Positions 7,084 through 15,919 of a stretch of DNA of 50,191 bases are shown piece after piece. Source of the DNA: a bacterium (GTDB lineage Bacteria; Sysuimicrobiota; Sysuimicrobiia; Sysuimicrobiales; Segetimicrobiaceae); NCBI GenBank assembly GCA_035691305.1, contig DASSJF010000036.1, positions 1 through 50,191 of the forward strand, read 5' to 3'. The notes below the pieces were generated by a model. It saw nothing but the letters and a program-made list of their open reading frames with translations. It was not told where the DNA came from and did no database searches. The first letter of the stretch is position 1. Every line of letters begins with the position of its first letter. The position numbers and the translations under genes were made by a program.

Positions 7084-8913
7084 CTAGGCGGGCTCGATCA
7101 CCGTCGGCAGCAGCGTCTGCTTCTCCACGTCCACCAGCCCAAGATCCGACAGTTTTCCCTCCGGGCTCACCGCCAGCGTGAGGGAGACGATTGCCGTGAA
7201 GGCGCGCTCCCCGCTCATGCCGGCCGCTTCCGCGGCCGCGCGGAACGCCGCGACCTCCGCCGCCACCTCTTCCGCGGGCTCGAGCGAGATCAACCCCGCC
7301 ACCGGCAGGTCGATCCGCGCGACGACACGTCCGTCCCCCACCAGCACGATGCCGCCGCCCGACTCCGCGAGCGTCCGGCAGGCGAGCAGCATGTCGTCCG
7401 CGTCGCTTCCGACGATCGTCACGTTGTGCGAGTCGTGCGAGACCGAGGAGGCGATCGCGCCGTGCCGAGGCCCGAACCCGCGAATCACGGCGCAGGCGGT
7501 TCCACCGTGGCGGCCGTGCCGCTCGACGACCGCCAGCATCGCGATCTCGCGCCCGTCGCCGGACGGCAGCAGCGGGACCTCCCCGTCCGCGACCCGCGCG
7601 CGCATCGTCCCATACGTCGTCCGCACCGGCGCGGAACGGCCGTTGAAGTCGATCACCCGGATCGTCGCCTCGCCGTCTCGCGTCTCCGGCACCCGGATCC
7701 GAAACGCGTCCGCCCCGAGTCCCCGCGGCAGATGGATGGTGTTCCGCCGCTCGATCGCGGCGGCGCGGTTCTGCGGCGCCGGACCCGTCCGAGACCGGCC
7801 CGCGACCGCGCGGCCGTCCTGCGCCACCAGGCGTCCGGCGCGGTAGACTTCAGCCGCGCGAAACGTCGGGAGGTCGGAGAGCAGCGCGACGTCGGCGATG
7901 CGGCCCGGCGCGAGCGCGCCGAGGTCCCGCCGGCGCAGCCGGTTGGCGGCGTTGAGGGTCGCGAACCGCGCGACGGTGACCGGCTCAAGACCCCCTTCCA
8001 CGAGCCGCCGGGCGACGTGGTCGATGCCGCCGTGCCGCAGGAGGTCCTCCGGCACGACGTCGTCGGTGCACAGCGTCACGTTGGGCAGAGGGCCCCGTCC
8101 GCGCAGCGCCGCCGCGAGCGCCGCGGCGTTCGCGGAGAGGGAACTCTCGCGCACCTCCAGGTACATGCCCGCCCGCAACTTCGCCAGCCCGTCCTGGGTT
8201 TCACGGTTCTCGTGGTCCGAGTCGATGCCGGCCGCCGCGTAGGCGGAGAGGTTGCGGCCGCGCACGCGCGGCGCGTGGCCCTGGATCAGGCCGCCGGCCC
8301 GCTCGGTCGCCTCGAGCAGGCGCATCATGCGTCCCTCGCCCCGCAGGACGCCGGGATAGTCCATCACCTCGGCGAGCCCGGCTACGCGCGGCCATCCCAG
8401 CATCTCCTCGATCTCCGCCCGATCGAACTCGGCGCCCGCGGTCTCGACACCGGGCGCGGACGGCACGCACGACGGCGCCATGACGAGGACGCGCAGGGGA
8501 ATCGCCTCGGACGCTTCGAGCATGTAGCGCACACCGGCGAGGCCCAGGACGTTGGCGAGTTCGTGCGGATCGATCAACGCGGTGGTGGTTCCGTGCGGCA
8601 CGACGGCATCCGAATAATGCGCCGGCGTGATCATGCTGCTCTCGATATGCACGTGCGTGTCGATCAGGCCGGGGATCGCAACGAGGCCCCGCCGGTCGAG
8701 GACCGTGCGCCCGTCGAGCGGCGCGTCGCCGGGCGCCGTGACGTGCGCGACGCGCCCCGCGAAGATGCCGACGTCGGCGGGATACGTCTCGCCGGTGAAC
8801 ACGTTCAGCAGCGTCACGCCCCGCAGCACGAGATCCAGCTCCCGCCGTCCCGCCGCCGCCTCGATCAGCGCACGCCGGTCGTACGCCGGCTCCACGTGCC
8901 ACGGCGCAGTCAC
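7084..8913 (-). CDS. ade: Adenine deaminase
   Basis: The product has 609 residues and hydrolyses adenine to hypoxanthine and ammonia, a purine salvage or nitrogen-release step. The N-terminal amidohydrolase domain has metal motifs GLIDTHVHIESSM, DPHELANV, GHAPRVRG and DSDHENRE, as in bacterial Ade proteins. The C-terminal third is the adenine-deaminase-specific domain (AVVERHGRHGG, GIVLVGDGRVVA). Both domains are complete. The start is GTG. It is the last gene of the run that encodes an NMT1-type uptake system, 37 bp after the permease stop. That context suggests the transporter brings in a purine, a pyrimidine or another ring compound that yields ammonia. It could instead be an adenine-deaminase paralogue with a shifted substrate. 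Confidence 0.93.
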   Translation of the reverse strand: MTAPWHVEPAYDRRALIEAAAGRRELDLVLRGVTLLNVFTGETYPADVGIFAGRVAHVTAPGDAPLDGRTVLDRRGLVAIPGLIDTHVHIESSMITPAHYSDAVVPHGTTTALIDPHELANVLGLAGVRYMLEASEAIPLRVLVMAPSCVPSAPGVETAGAEFDRAEIEEMLGWPRVAGLAEVMDYPGVLRGEGRMMRLLEATERAGGLIQGHAPRVRGRNLSAYAAAGIDSDHENRETQDGLAKLRAGMYLEVRESSLSANAAALAAALRGRGPLPNVTLCTDDVVPEDLLRHGGIDHVARRLVEGGLEPVTVARFATLNAANRLRRRDLGALAPGRIADVALLSDLPTFRAAEVYRAGRLVAQDGRAVAGRSRTGPAPQNRAAAIERRNTIHLPRGLGADAFRIRVPETRDGEATIRVIDFNGRSAPVRTTYGTMRARVADGEVPLLPSGDGREIAMLAVVERHGRHGGTACAVIRGFGPRHGAIASSVSHDSHNVTIVGSDADDMLLACRTLAESGGGIVLVGDGRVVARIDLPVAGLISLEPAEEVAAEVAAFRAAAEAAGMSGERAFTAIVSLTLAVSPEGKLSDLGLVDVEKQTLLPTVIEPA

Positions 8914-8950
8914 AACCGCTTCCTCCCGTCGTCGCGCATCGGCGCGCGCC

Positions 8951-10549
8951 TCACCGGCCCGCCTGGCTCGGCGCGTACCGCCGCAGCACCGGCGCCTCGA
9001 TCCACGTCAGCATCCCGTAGAGCAGGACCGACACGAGGGTCACGAGCATGCCGGCCGCCCAGAGCATCGTGAACTGAAACTGTGCGCGCGCGATGATCAT
9101 GAGGTAGCCGAGGCCCCGGCCGGTCGCGAGCCATTCCGCCACGATCGCGCCGAGGAGCGACGCGAGCACGGAGATCCGGGCCGCGGCGAACACGCTCGGC
9201 AGCGCGCTGGGCATCCGCACCTTCCAGACCACCGTCCACGGCGACGCGGCGTACAGCCGCAGCACCTCGACCGCCTGCGGCGGCGCCGACCGCAGCCCCT
9301 GCATCACGTTCACCAGCGTCGGGAAGAACGTGATGATCCCCGTGATGGCCGTCGTGCCGGCGATACCCCGGCCGAACAGCAGCACGAGCAGCGGAGTCAT
9401 CGCGATGACGGGCACGGACCGCAGCGTGATCGCAACCGGCATGAACGCCCGCTCGAGCCGCGGATAGACGACGAACAGCACCGCGACAGAGGCGGCCGCG
9501 AGCGTCCCGACCGCAAACCCCGCCGCGGCGTCCTCGAGCGTCATCGCGAGCGCCGCCGCGAGCGCCCGCCGGTTGTCGGCCGCCGCAGCCCCGACGACGA
9601 GGTCGCGCAGCACCTGCGCCGGAGTCTTCGCAAAGAACGGGTTCAAATGAAAGACGCGGATGAACGCGACCCAGAGCCCGAGCAGCACCCCGAGCGACAC
9701 GAGAGTCAAACCGGCGCGCCGTACCGCCCAGTACGCGGCGCCGGCCGAGCCGTCCGTCCGCCCGGTCAGCGCCGGCGACGCGTCCAGCGGGGGCGCCCAC
9801 GTCACGAGCGCGCGGGCGGCCGTCGCGGCGAGCGCGTAGCCGCCCCCGGCGAGGGCGCTCGCGACGATCGCGAGCCCCCACACCCGCGGCGTGTCGAGCG
9901 TCGCCATCGCGTTGACCATGGCCACACCGAGCCCGCGGTCGCCGCCCAGAAACTCGCCGAGAATCGCGCCGAGAATCGCGCCGGGCGCCGCGACGCGGAA
10001 CCCCGCGAGCAGCCACGGCACGCTCGCCGGCAGCCGCACCTTGCGCAGCGCGTCGAGCGCCCGCCCCCCGAGCGTGTGGATCAGGTCGAGCGAGGCGCCG
10101 TCGGCGGAACGCAGCCCGATCAGCGACGTGATCACGGTCGGAAAGAACACCGCGAGCGCCGCGAGCGCGACCTTAGGCTCGTCGCCCGGCAGCACGACGG
10201 CGATGATCGGCGCGATCGCGAGCAGCGGGGTCGCGTAGATCACGATCGCGATCTGCATCAGCAGGCCCTCCAGCCGGCGGGCCTGCATGATGACGAGGGC
10301 GAGCACGATCGCCGCGAGGTTGCCCCAGAAGAAGCCGCGCGCGGCCTCCCAAAGGGTCGCGCCGACGTTGGCGGGGTAGATGGGAAGGTCGTGCCACGCC
10401 CGCAGCACGATCGCGGCGGGCGACGAGATCGTGTACCGCGCCCACGGCAGCACGCTCCCCAGCACCTGCCAGAGGACGAGCAGCGCCGCGGGACCCAGCA
10501 CCGCGTCGAGCCGGCCCGGTGCGCCGCGCACCGCGGGGGAACCGATCAT
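8951..10549 (-). CDS. Fused tandem ABC permease (two SsuC/TauC-type domains in one chain)
   Basis: This 532-residue inner-membrane protein is built of two homologous permease domains joined end to end (about 1-270 and 285-532). Each has five to six hydrophobic helices and its own EAA-type ATPase-contact loop: [20 protein letters not shown] in the first, [20 protein letters not shown] in the second. Ordinary SsuC/TauC permeases are about 260 residues and work as dimers, so one chain can supply the whole pore. The ATG at 10549 overlaps the ATPase stop (ATGA). The halves differ clearly, so this is an old duplication. The substrate is unknown; the binding protein and adenine deaminase beside it point to a small ring compound. 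Confidence 0.9.
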   Translation of the reverse strand: MIGSPAVRGAPGRLDAVLGPAALLVLWQVLGSVLPWARYTISSPAAIVLRAWHDLPIYPANVGATLWEAARGFFWGNLAAIVLALVIMQARRLEGLLMQIAIVIYATPLLAIAPIIAVVLPGDEPKVALAALAVFFPTVITSLIGLRSADGASLDLIHTLGGRALDALRKVRLPASVPWLLAGFRVAAPGAILGAILGEFLGGDRGLGVAMVNAMATLDTPRVWGLAIVASALAGGGYALAATAARALVTWAPPLDASPALTGRTDGSAGAAYWAVRRAGLTLVSLGVLLGLWVAFIRVFHLNPFFAKTPAQVLRDLVVGAAAADNRRALAAALAMTLEDAAAGFAVGTLAAASVAVLFVVYPRLERAFMPVAITLRSVPVIAMTPLLVLLFGRGIAGTTAITGIITFFPTLVNVMQGLRSAPPQAVEVLRLYAASPWTVVWKVRMPSALPSVFAAARISVLASLLGAIVAEWLATGRGLGYLMIIARAQFQFTMLWAAGMLVTLVSVLLYGMLTWIEAPVLRRYAPSQAGR

Positions 10550-11376
10550 CGAACGGCGGCGCCCGCCGGAGGCCGCCCGGGCTCGGCCGGGGGCCCGGCC
10601 TGCGGCGGGGCGAAGAGCAGCTCGCTCAGCCGGTCGCACAGCGCGTGGAAACGCGGGCTGCGCAGCACCTCGGGGCCGCGCGGCCGCGGCAGGTCGATCG
10701 CAACTTCCGCGCGCACCTCGCCCGGCTGCGGAGTCATCACCACCACTCGGTCGGCGAGGAAGACCGCCTCGGCGATCGAGTGCGTGACGAGCAGCGTCGT
10801 CGGAGCCTGCTCGCCCCAGATGCGGAGGAGTTCGAGGTTCATGCGCTGCCGCGTCATCTCGTCGAGGGCGCCGAACGGCTCGTCGAGCAGCAGCACGCGC
10901 GGGCGGGTGACGAGGGCCCGCGCGATCGCCGCGCGCTGCCGCATGCCGCCGGACAGCTGCGCCGGGCGCGCGCCCTCGAAACCCGTCAGGCCGACGAGCG
11001 CGATTAGGTCGAGAATCTCGGGCCGGGACGCCTCGAGGCCCGTGACTTCGAGCGGCAGCATCACGTTGCCGAGCACGGTCCGCCACGGGAGCAGCGCGGG
11101 ATCCTGGAAGGCGATCGCCACGCGGTGCTGCCGCCGAGCCTCCGCCGGCGGTCCGCCTTCGACGAGCACGCGGCCCTCGGTGGGCGTCTCCAGGTCGGCG
11201 AGGATGCGGAGCGCCGTCGATTTGCCGCAGCCCGAAGGGCCGAGCAGCGCGACGAACGCGCCGGCCGCGACGCGCAGGTCCATGCGGCCGATCGCGTAGA
11301 CCGGCTTCCCGTCGAGCAGGAAGGTCTTGCGGACGCCTTCGAGGACGAGCCCGGCGCCGGACTCGCCGGCGCTCAT
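10546..11376 (-). CDS. ABC transporter ATPase, SsuB/TauB/ThiZ-type
   Basis: This 276-residue cytoplasmic ATPase energises the neighbouring fused permease. Every core motif is canonical: Walker [11 protein letters not shown]-loop [10 protein letters not shown], signature QLSGGMRQR, Walker [13 protein letters not shown] and the switch histidine VTHS. The [12 protein letters not shown] and [15 protein letters not shown] segments are hallmarks of the nitrate/sulfonate/taurine/pyrimidine family of importers. It starts 18 bp after the binding-protein stop and overlaps the permease start by 4 bp. The proline-rich tail after about residue 250 carries no recognisable domain. Confidence 0.94.
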   Translation of the reverse strand: MSAGESGAGLVLEGVRKTFLLDGKPVYAIGRMDLRVAAGAFVALLGPSGCGKSTALRILADLETPTEGRVLVEGGPPAEARRQHRVAIAFQDPALLPWRTVLGNVMLPLEVTGLEASRPEILDLIALVGLTGFEGARPAQLSGGMRQRAAIARALVTRPRVLLLDEPFGALDEMTRQRMNLELLRIWGEQAPTTLLVTHSIAEAVFLADRVVVMTPQPGEVRAEVAIDLPRPRGPEVLRSPRFHALCDRLSELLFAPPQAGPPAEPGRPPAGAAVR

Positions 11377-11394
11377 GTGGCTGAAACGGCGCGC

Positions 11395-12441
11395 CTAGAC
11401 GCGGGTCCGGCCGTGATAGATCTCCTGCAACACGTCGGTGGTAAACAGCTCGGCGCCGACGTTGATGCCGGTGCGCTTGAAGAGGTCCACGTTCTTGGCG
11501 ATGTCGGCATCGGCCATCCACAGCAGGCCGTGCTGCGCGGTCACGGGGGTCTGCATCAGCTTCTCGATCGTGACCTTGTTGCCGAGGTACTGCGACATGT
11601 AGCTCAGGCCGAGCGCCTTCCCGTACTTCTCCACGGTGAGCTTCGCGCCGAGCGACGGATTGGCGGCGTTGGCCTGCCACCCGCGGATCTCCGCCCGCAG
11701 GAAGCGGACCACGTCCGCGCGGCGGCTGCGCAGCGTGTCTTCGAGCACGTAATAGCAGCCGGAGTACGACGAATAGCCGTAGTCGGCGAACAGGAAAAAC
11801 TCCACCGGCACGCCGGAGACCTGTAATTCCACCGGCTGCTCGGTGGCGAACGAGACAAACGCGTCCACGTCCCCCGTCACGAGCGGCGCCGGGTCGAACT
11901 GCACGGGAACGCGGGTGACCTTCGCCGCGTCCAGGTGGTTGAGCGCGATCCACGTCGTCCACGGGATGCTGTCCGCGGCGGCCACGCCGACGCGCTTGCC
12001 GATCAGGTCCTGCGGCGTGCGGATCGGATTCTTCTTCAGCGAGAGAATCGCGAGCGGGCTCTTCTGATAGAGAACGCCGAGCACCTTGATCGGCGCCCCG
12101 CGCTCCCGCGCCTTCGCCAGGATCTGCGCGCCCGTCCCGCACCCGAAAAGCGCCTTCCCGGAGACGATGGACGTCACCACGTCGATGCCGGGGCCGCCCG
12201 AGATCATGTCAACGTCCAACCCCTCGTCCTTGTAGTAGCCGTTCGCGTCGGCGATGAAGCTGCCGGCGAACTCCACGGTCTTCACCCAGCCGAACTGCAC
12301 CGCCGCGCGCGTCGCGGCCTCGGCGCGGTCGGCTGATTTGCCGGCGAGCCGGCTGCCCGCCGCGATCGCGGCGGCCGCCTCGAACGAACGGCGCAGGAGC
12401 GTCCGGCGGCCCATGACCGCCGTCAACGGGCGTGCACCCAT
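11395..12441 (-). CDS. ABC transporter substrate-binding protein, NMT1/ThiY-like
   Basis: The product has 348 residues and should be the exported binding protein that delivers substrate to the fused permease. The N-terminus (MGRRTLLRRSFEAAAAIAAG, with MGARPLTAV before it) has a twin-arginine pair and a short hydrophobic stretch, so Tat or Sec export is likely. The mature part reads like the NMT1/THI5 and SsuA families: FGWVKTVEFAGSFIADANGYYKDEGLDVDM near the start and GKRVGVAAADSIPW in the middle. I chose the ATG at 12441 because GAGGTGA lies 5 bases before it; an upstream in-frame start lacks a signal-like sequence. A 110-bp gap with a possible promoter separates it from the upstream dehydrogenase gene. 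Candidate ligands are pyrimidines, purines or thiamine precursors. None can be proven here. Confidence 0.88.
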   Translation of the reverse strand: MGARPLTAVMGRRTLLRRSFEAAAAIAAGSRLAGKSADRAEAATRAAVQFGWVKTVEFAGSFIADANGYYKDEGLDVDMISGGPGIDVVTSIVSGKALFGCGTGAQILAKARERGAPIKVLGVLYQKSPLAILSLKKNPIRTPQDLIGKRVGVAAADSIPWTTWIALNHLDAAKVTRVPVQFDPAPLVTGDVDAFVSFATEQPVELQVSGVPVEFFLFADYGYSSYSGCYYVLEDTLRSRRADVVRFLRAEIRGWQANAANPSLGAKLTVEKYGKALGLSYMSQYLGNKVTIEKLMQTPVTAQHGLLWMADADIAKNVDLFKRTGINVGAELFTTDVLQEIYHGRTRV

Positions 12442-12481
12442 CTCGGTCACCTCGTCAGGGAGTGGATCGTGAAGAACTATG

Positions 12482-12487
12482 AGACTA
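12482..12487 (-). promoter_or_regulatory. Possible -10 box before the binding-protein gene
   Basis: Read on the minus strand this is TAGTCT, in the 110-bp gap between the ornithine-cyclodeaminase-family gene and the binding-protein gene. A start about seven bases downstream would give a leader of some 35 nt carrying the GAGGTGA ribosome site. No convincing -35 element is seen. Confidence 0.3.
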
Positions 12488-12551
12488 CGTACGGACGCGG
12501 CGCGGTGGTTCCCTCCATCGGGCCGCGGCCGCCGCCGCCCTCCGGCGCGCG

Positions 12552-13553
12552 TCACTCGAGCCGGATCTCTTCGCCGACCCCCCGCGCCTGCGCGCGCGCG
12601 TAGGCGAACCGCGCGGTCGCGACGTCCTCGACGGCGATCCCGACGGACGTGAACAGCGTAATCTCATCCCGGCTCTCGCGCCCGGCGTGGCGTCCGGTGA
12701 AGACCTCGCCGATCTCCGCGACGATGTGCCGTTCCGTGATCGCGCCCCCGCGGATCGCGGCCACGATGTCGCCGGCTTCGACGACCGCGCCTGCGCGTGA
12801 ATCCACGAACAGCCGCGCCCGGCGGAGCGCCTCGGTCGAGAGTTCGTGCCACTGCGGCTGGGCGGCTCCGACCGAGTTGATGTGCGAGCCGGCGGCGAGC
12901 CACGCCGCTTCAACAATCGGCGCCCGGCTGTTGGTGACGGTACAGATCACGCCGGCGCCGCGGACGGCGGCTTCCGCCGAGGCGGTCACCGCGATCCGCA
13001 CGCCGAACCGCTCACGCATCTCTGACGCGAAGCGATCCGCGTGCGCCTGGGTCCGGCTCCACACTCGGACCTCCGACGGCGGCCGGACCTCGCGCAGCGC
13101 CTCGACGTGGCTGCGCGCCTGCACACCCGCGCCGATGATCGCCAGCACGTCCGCGTCCGCGCGGGCGAGCCGATCGGTCGCGGCGGCCGAGACCGCCGCC
13201 GTGCGCATCTCCGTAATCAGCCGTCCGTCCAGCACTCCCAGCAGAACGCCCGTGGCCGGATCGAGCAGCAGAATCGTCGCGAGATGGGTCGGCAGGCGAC
13301 GGCCGGTGTTGCCCGGGTAGACGGCGACCGCCTTCAGGCCGAGAGCTTCATCCGCGGCGCCCGCGGCGCTCGCCGACAGATAGGCCGGCATGAGCCCGAG
13401 GAACCCCTCGTGCGGCGCAATCGGGACGACCGATCGCGGCGGCTGCACGGCGCCGCCGCCGCTGAACGTGCCGAGCGTGCGCGCCATGAGCGGAATGAGA
13501 TCGCGCATCGTGAGCAGTTCGCGGAGATGCGGCTCTCTCAGGAGCAGGGCCAT
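12552..13553 (-). CDS. Ornithine cyclodeaminase / mu-crystallin family NAD(P)-dependent enzyme
   Basis: This 333-residue cytoplasmic enzyme has a substrate domain ending near residue 120 and a Rossmann domain with the nucleotide loop AIIGAGVQARSHVEAL. The family signature GRLITEMRTAAVSA, whose Arg binds the substrate carboxylate, is present. Family members include ornithine cyclodeaminase, alanine dehydrogenase and cyclic ketimine (pyrroline-2-carboxylate) reductase. A specific activity cannot be assigned. As first gene of the minus run leading to the NMT1-type importer and adenine deaminase, it may act on an imine or amino acid released from the imported compound. The start at 13553 is the first ATG of the frame and reads straight into the family N-terminus. 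No strong ribosome site is seen. Confidence 0.88.
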   Translation of the reverse strand: MALLLREPHLRELLTMRDLIPLMARTLGTFSGGGAVQPPRSVVPIAPHEGFLGLMPAYLSASAAGAADEALGLKAVAVYPGNTGRRLPTHLATILLLDPATGVLLGVLDGRLITEMRTAAVSAAATDRLARADADVLAIIGAGVQARSHVEALREVRPPSEVRVWSRTQAHADRFASEMRERFGVRIAVTASAEAAVRGAGVICTVTNSRAPIVEAAWLAAGSHINSVGAAQPQWHELSTEALRRARLFVDSRAGAVVEAGDIVAAIRGGAITERHIVAEIGEVFTGRHAGRESRDEITLFTSVGIAVEDVATARFAYARAQARGVGEEIRLE

Positions 13554-13761
13554 CTCTCACACCCGTGTACGCGTCGTGGACCGCGGGCACCGTGTTCGGC
13601 GCGCGCGGCGGGAGGTCCCTCCCACCGGCGCGCGCACATCGAGTGCCTGCTGCGGGCCAGCTCGTTCGACCGCGACACGCCTCGAACCGTACCGCGATCG
13701 ACGCCTCCGCCCGGACTGCCACTCCGGTAATACCGATGGGTGTGCCGCCCGCCCGCGGCGG

Positions 13762-13774
13762 AACACCGGGTGTT
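13762..13774. promoter_or_regulatory. Palindrome AACACC-G-GGTGTT, operator candidate
   Basis: A perfect 6-bp inverted repeat with a single-base centre lies about 60 bases before the phzF promoter, just before a TATGGT stretch. Its size and position fit a dimeric regulator site, but it could be chance in GC-rich DNA. Confidence 0.35.
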
Positions 13775-13823
13775 ATGGTGGAAAATTCCTGCGCCGTGTC
13801 TTTCGGCGCCGCCCCGCGTACGT

Positions 13824-13829
13824 TAGAAT
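13824..13829 (+). promoter_or_regulatory. -10 box for a leaderless phzF-family transcript
   Basis: TAGAAT is followed by seven bases and then ATGATG at 13837. The expected transcription start falls on or next to that ATG, and no Shine-Dalgarno sequence is present. An earlier in-frame ATG at 13828 overlaps the box itself and so would not be in the RNA. Confidence 0.65.
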
Positions 13830-13836
13830 GTCCGGC

Positions 13837-14691
13837 ATGATGCGACGCCGCTTCCAGCAGGTCGACGTGTTCACGACGACGCCCTACGCCGGCAATCCCG
13901 TGGCGGTCGTGCTCGACGGCGAGGGCCTAACGCAGGATCAGATGGAGCACATCACGCGGTGGACGAACTTGTCGGAGGCGGCGTTCGTGCTGCCGCCGAC
14001 GCGGCCCGAGGCCGACTACCGCGTGCGCATCTTCGCGCCGCTCGGCACGCGCGGCACGACGGCCGCCGAACTGCCGTTCGCCGGCCACCCGACGCTCGGC
14101 ACGTGCCACGCGTGGCTGGGGACGGGAGGCAGGCCGAAGCGCGGCGAGACCGTCGTCCAGGAAAGTCCCGCCGGCCTCATCCGGATCCGGCGCGACGATG
14201 ACCGCCTCGCGTTTGCGGCGCCGCCGGTGATCCGCAGCGGGCCGGCAGAGGACGCGCTGGTGCGCCGTGTCGCGTCGATGCTGCGGATCGACCGGGACGG
14301 CATCGTCGACGCCGCCTGGTGCGACAACGGCCCCGGATGGATCGGAGTGCTGCTCGCGAGCGCGGAGGCGGTGCTGGCGCTGGAGCCCGGCACGGTCGAC
14401 ATGCCCATCGGCGTCGTCGGTCCATATCCGGCGGGGTCCCCCGCCGCGTTCGAAGTGCGGGCGTTCTTCCCGAAGCAGGGCGCCACCGCCGAAGATCCGG
14501 TGACCGGCAGTCTCAACGCGTCGCTGGCGCCGTGGCTTTTGGACGCCGGCCGGGCGGGGTCCCCGTATGTCGCGAGTCAGGGCACGGTGCTGGGCTGCGT
14601 CGGGCGCGTCCACATCCACCGCGACGGCGACGGCACGGTCTGGGTCGGCGGCCGCACGATCACCTGCATCAGCGGCCACGTCGAAGCGTAA
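13837..14691 (+). CDS. PhzF family isomerase/epimerase
   Basis: This 284-residue protein is of the PhzF / diaminopimelate-epimerase fold and made of two similar halves. Conserved marks are the N-terminal VDVFTTTPYAGNPVAVV, the catalytic glutamate E47 in LSEAAFV, the first-half ELPFAGHPTLG and the second-half AEDPVTGSLNASLAPWL. Characterised members isomerise trans-2,3-dihydro-3-hydroxyanthranilate in phenazine synthesis. Most family members are of unknown substrate, and no other phenazine gene is nearby, so only the family is assigned. The start is the ATG at 13837, placed by the -10 box seven bases upstream. The second ATG three bases later is also possible. The gene is alone and converges on tadA, with 106 bp between them and no clear terminator. 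Confidence 0.93.
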   Translation: MMRRRFQQVDVFTTTPYAGNPVAVVLDGEGLTQDQMEHITRWTNLSEAAFVLPPTRPEADYRVRIFAPLGTRGTTAAELPFAGHPTLGTCHAWLGTGGRPKRGETVVQESPAGLIRIRRDDDRLAFAAPPVIRSGPAEDALVRRVASMLRIDRDGIVDAAWCDNGPGWIGVLLASAEAVLALEPGTVDMPIGVVGPYPAGSPAAFEVRAFFPKQGATAEDPVTGSLNASLAPWLLDAGRAGSPYVASQGTVLGCVGRVHIHRDGDGTVWVGGRTITCISGHVEA

Positions 14692-14797
14692 GCGAGGCGG
14701 GCGCGGCGCCGCCGGGATGACCGCGAGGAAGGACAACCGCCGCATTCACCAATCCACCCGGTGCCGATCGACCCTACCAATTCCGTATCGTCCCGGG

Positions 14798-15280
14798 TCA
14801 CGCGCGCAGCATCGCGAAGAATCGCCGGAGCAGTTCCGCGCATTCCGCCTCGCAGACGCCGCCCGCCACCGCAACGGTGTGATTGAACCGGGCGCCGTGG
14901 AACAAATCGACCACGCCGCCGGCCGCCCCCGCCTTGGGATCCCTCGCGCCGTACACGAGCCGGTCGATCCGAGCCTGGATCATCGCACCGGCGCACATGG
15001 GACAAGGCTCCAGCGTCGCGTAGACGGTGCAGCCGGACAACCGCCAACCGCCGAGGTGGCGCGCCGCCTCTCTGAGCGCGAGCATCTCCGCGTGGGCCGT
15101 GGGATCGCGATCCACTTCGCGGCGGTTCTGACCGCGGGCGACGATCCGCCCGTCGCGCACAATCACGGCGCCGATCGGCACGTCCCCGAGCGCGCCGGCC
15201 TCGGCCGCCTCGACCAGAGCCGCGCGCATGAACCGTTCGTCGCCCAAGGACGACGCGGGACCCGGCGGGATGCCGGACAT
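14798..15280 (-). CDS. tadA: tRNA-specific adenosine deaminase
   Basis: This 160-residue zinc deaminase would convert A34 to inosine in the anticodon of tRNA-Arg(ACG), an essential decoding step. The catalytic zinc motif is complete: H63-A-E65 in PTAHAEML and C93/C96 in EPCPMCAGAM. The TadA-specific stretch RDPKAGAAGGVVDL follows, which separates it from guanine or cytosine deaminases. The reading frame starts 7 bp after the stop of an unknown gene. It is the last member of a minus run with the Fur, VIT and aldolase genes. Placement of a housekeeping tRNA enzyme here suggests chromosomal core DNA and not a mobile island. Confidence 0.94.
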   Translation of the reverse strand: MSGIPPGPASSLGDERFMRAALVEAAEAGALGDVPIGAVIVRDGRIVARGQNRREVDRDPTAHAEMLALREAARHLGGWRLSGCTVYATLEPCPMCAGAMIQARIDRLVYGARDPKAGAAGGVVDLFHGARFNHTVAVAGGVCEAECAELLRRFFAMLRA

Positions 15281-15287
15281 GCGAAAC

Positions 15288-15911
15288 CTACTCGTTGGGA
15301 TTGGGCATGGGCGCGCTTTCGGCCGCCAGGTGGAGCACCTGGAGGGCGGTCAGCAGCGCGGAGACCGACTGGGCGATCTTGCGGGGACGATCCTCTTCGA
15401 CCAACTCGTCTTCCTTGAGCACGACGCTCGACTGCACGCGCGCGCTGTAGACGGGCGGCGCGTCTTCGGTCGAGAAGTGCTGCTGCAGGCTGATGCTCGG
15501 CACCCCGGGGTCGGCGCCCGCGGGCCCGATCGCGCGCCGCAGCGCAACGACGTCGGGCGGCACGAGCAACCGGTCCATCGTCACCTCGGTGAGAAGCTCG
15601 CCGAAGACCTGCACTTCTTCGTGCACGGTGCGCGAGAACTCGACCCCTTCATCGTACTCGGCGATGTGGCGTCCGAACGAGAGCGCGTCGACGAGGAAGC
15701 GCAGTTCGGCCCACGGCCACGCCGAGGTCTGCGGGGCATCCGCGGGCGGCTCGCTCTCGAGGTGGACGACGTACCGGTATTCGCGGCTCATGTGGTCCAC
15801 GTCCACGAGGAACGCGTACCCCGAAACGATCAGGTGGTTGTCTTCGAGCGCTTCGGTCAGGCGGCCGGCGAATTCGTGAAACGGATCGTGGTAGTCGAGC
15901 CTGCCGGCCAT
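15288..15911 (-). CDS. Hypothetical protein, 207 residues
   Basis: I do not recognise this protein. It is soluble and acidic, with no signal peptide or membrane helix. Its first half (DNHLIVSGYAFLVDVDHMSREYRYVVHLES) looks like beta strands. The second half contains VHEEVQVFGELLTEVTMDRLLVPPDVVALRRAIG, which looks helical, and the end is rich in Ala and Leu. There are no cysteine pairs or obvious catalytic motifs. It lies 8 bp downstream of the HpcH aldolase stop and 7 bp upstream of tadA, so it is surely part of the same transcript. The coding call rests on this tight packing and on a protein-like composition free of the Arg/Ala-rich look of shadow frames. Confidence 0.8.
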   Translation of the reverse strand: MAGRLDYHDPFHEFAGRLTEALEDNHLIVSGYAFLVDVDHMSREYRYVVHLESEPPADAPQTSAWPWAELRFLVDALSFGRHIAEYDEGVEFSRTVHEEVQVFGELLTEVTMDRLLVPPDVVALRRAIGPAGADPGVPSISLQQHFSTEDAPPVYSARVQSSVVLKEDELVEEDRPRKIAQSVSALLTALQVLHLAAESAPMPNPNE

Positions 15912-15919
15912 ACGCTGGG

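Larger units (their letters stand above)
13554..13836. other. Divergent intergenic region between the cyclodeaminase-family and phzF genes
   Basis: These 283 bases separate two divergent genes and must hold both promoters. On the plus side there is a palindrome at 13762 and a -10 box at 13824. I could not find a convincing -10 for the minus gene. Short open frames here look like GC-driven noise. Confidence 0.6.

Noticed and set aside
8627-11299. An 890-codon plus-strand frame across the transporter and ade genes
   Set aside because: Same reason: antisense to well-defined ABC and deaminase genes, with a repetitive Arg/His/Glu-rich reading.
8951-12142. A 1063-codon minus-strand frame that would fuse the permease to upstream sequence
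   Set aside because: The part upstream of 10549 is out of phase with the ATPase and binding-protein genes that clearly occupy that DNA. The permease begins at the ATG overlapping the ATPase stop.
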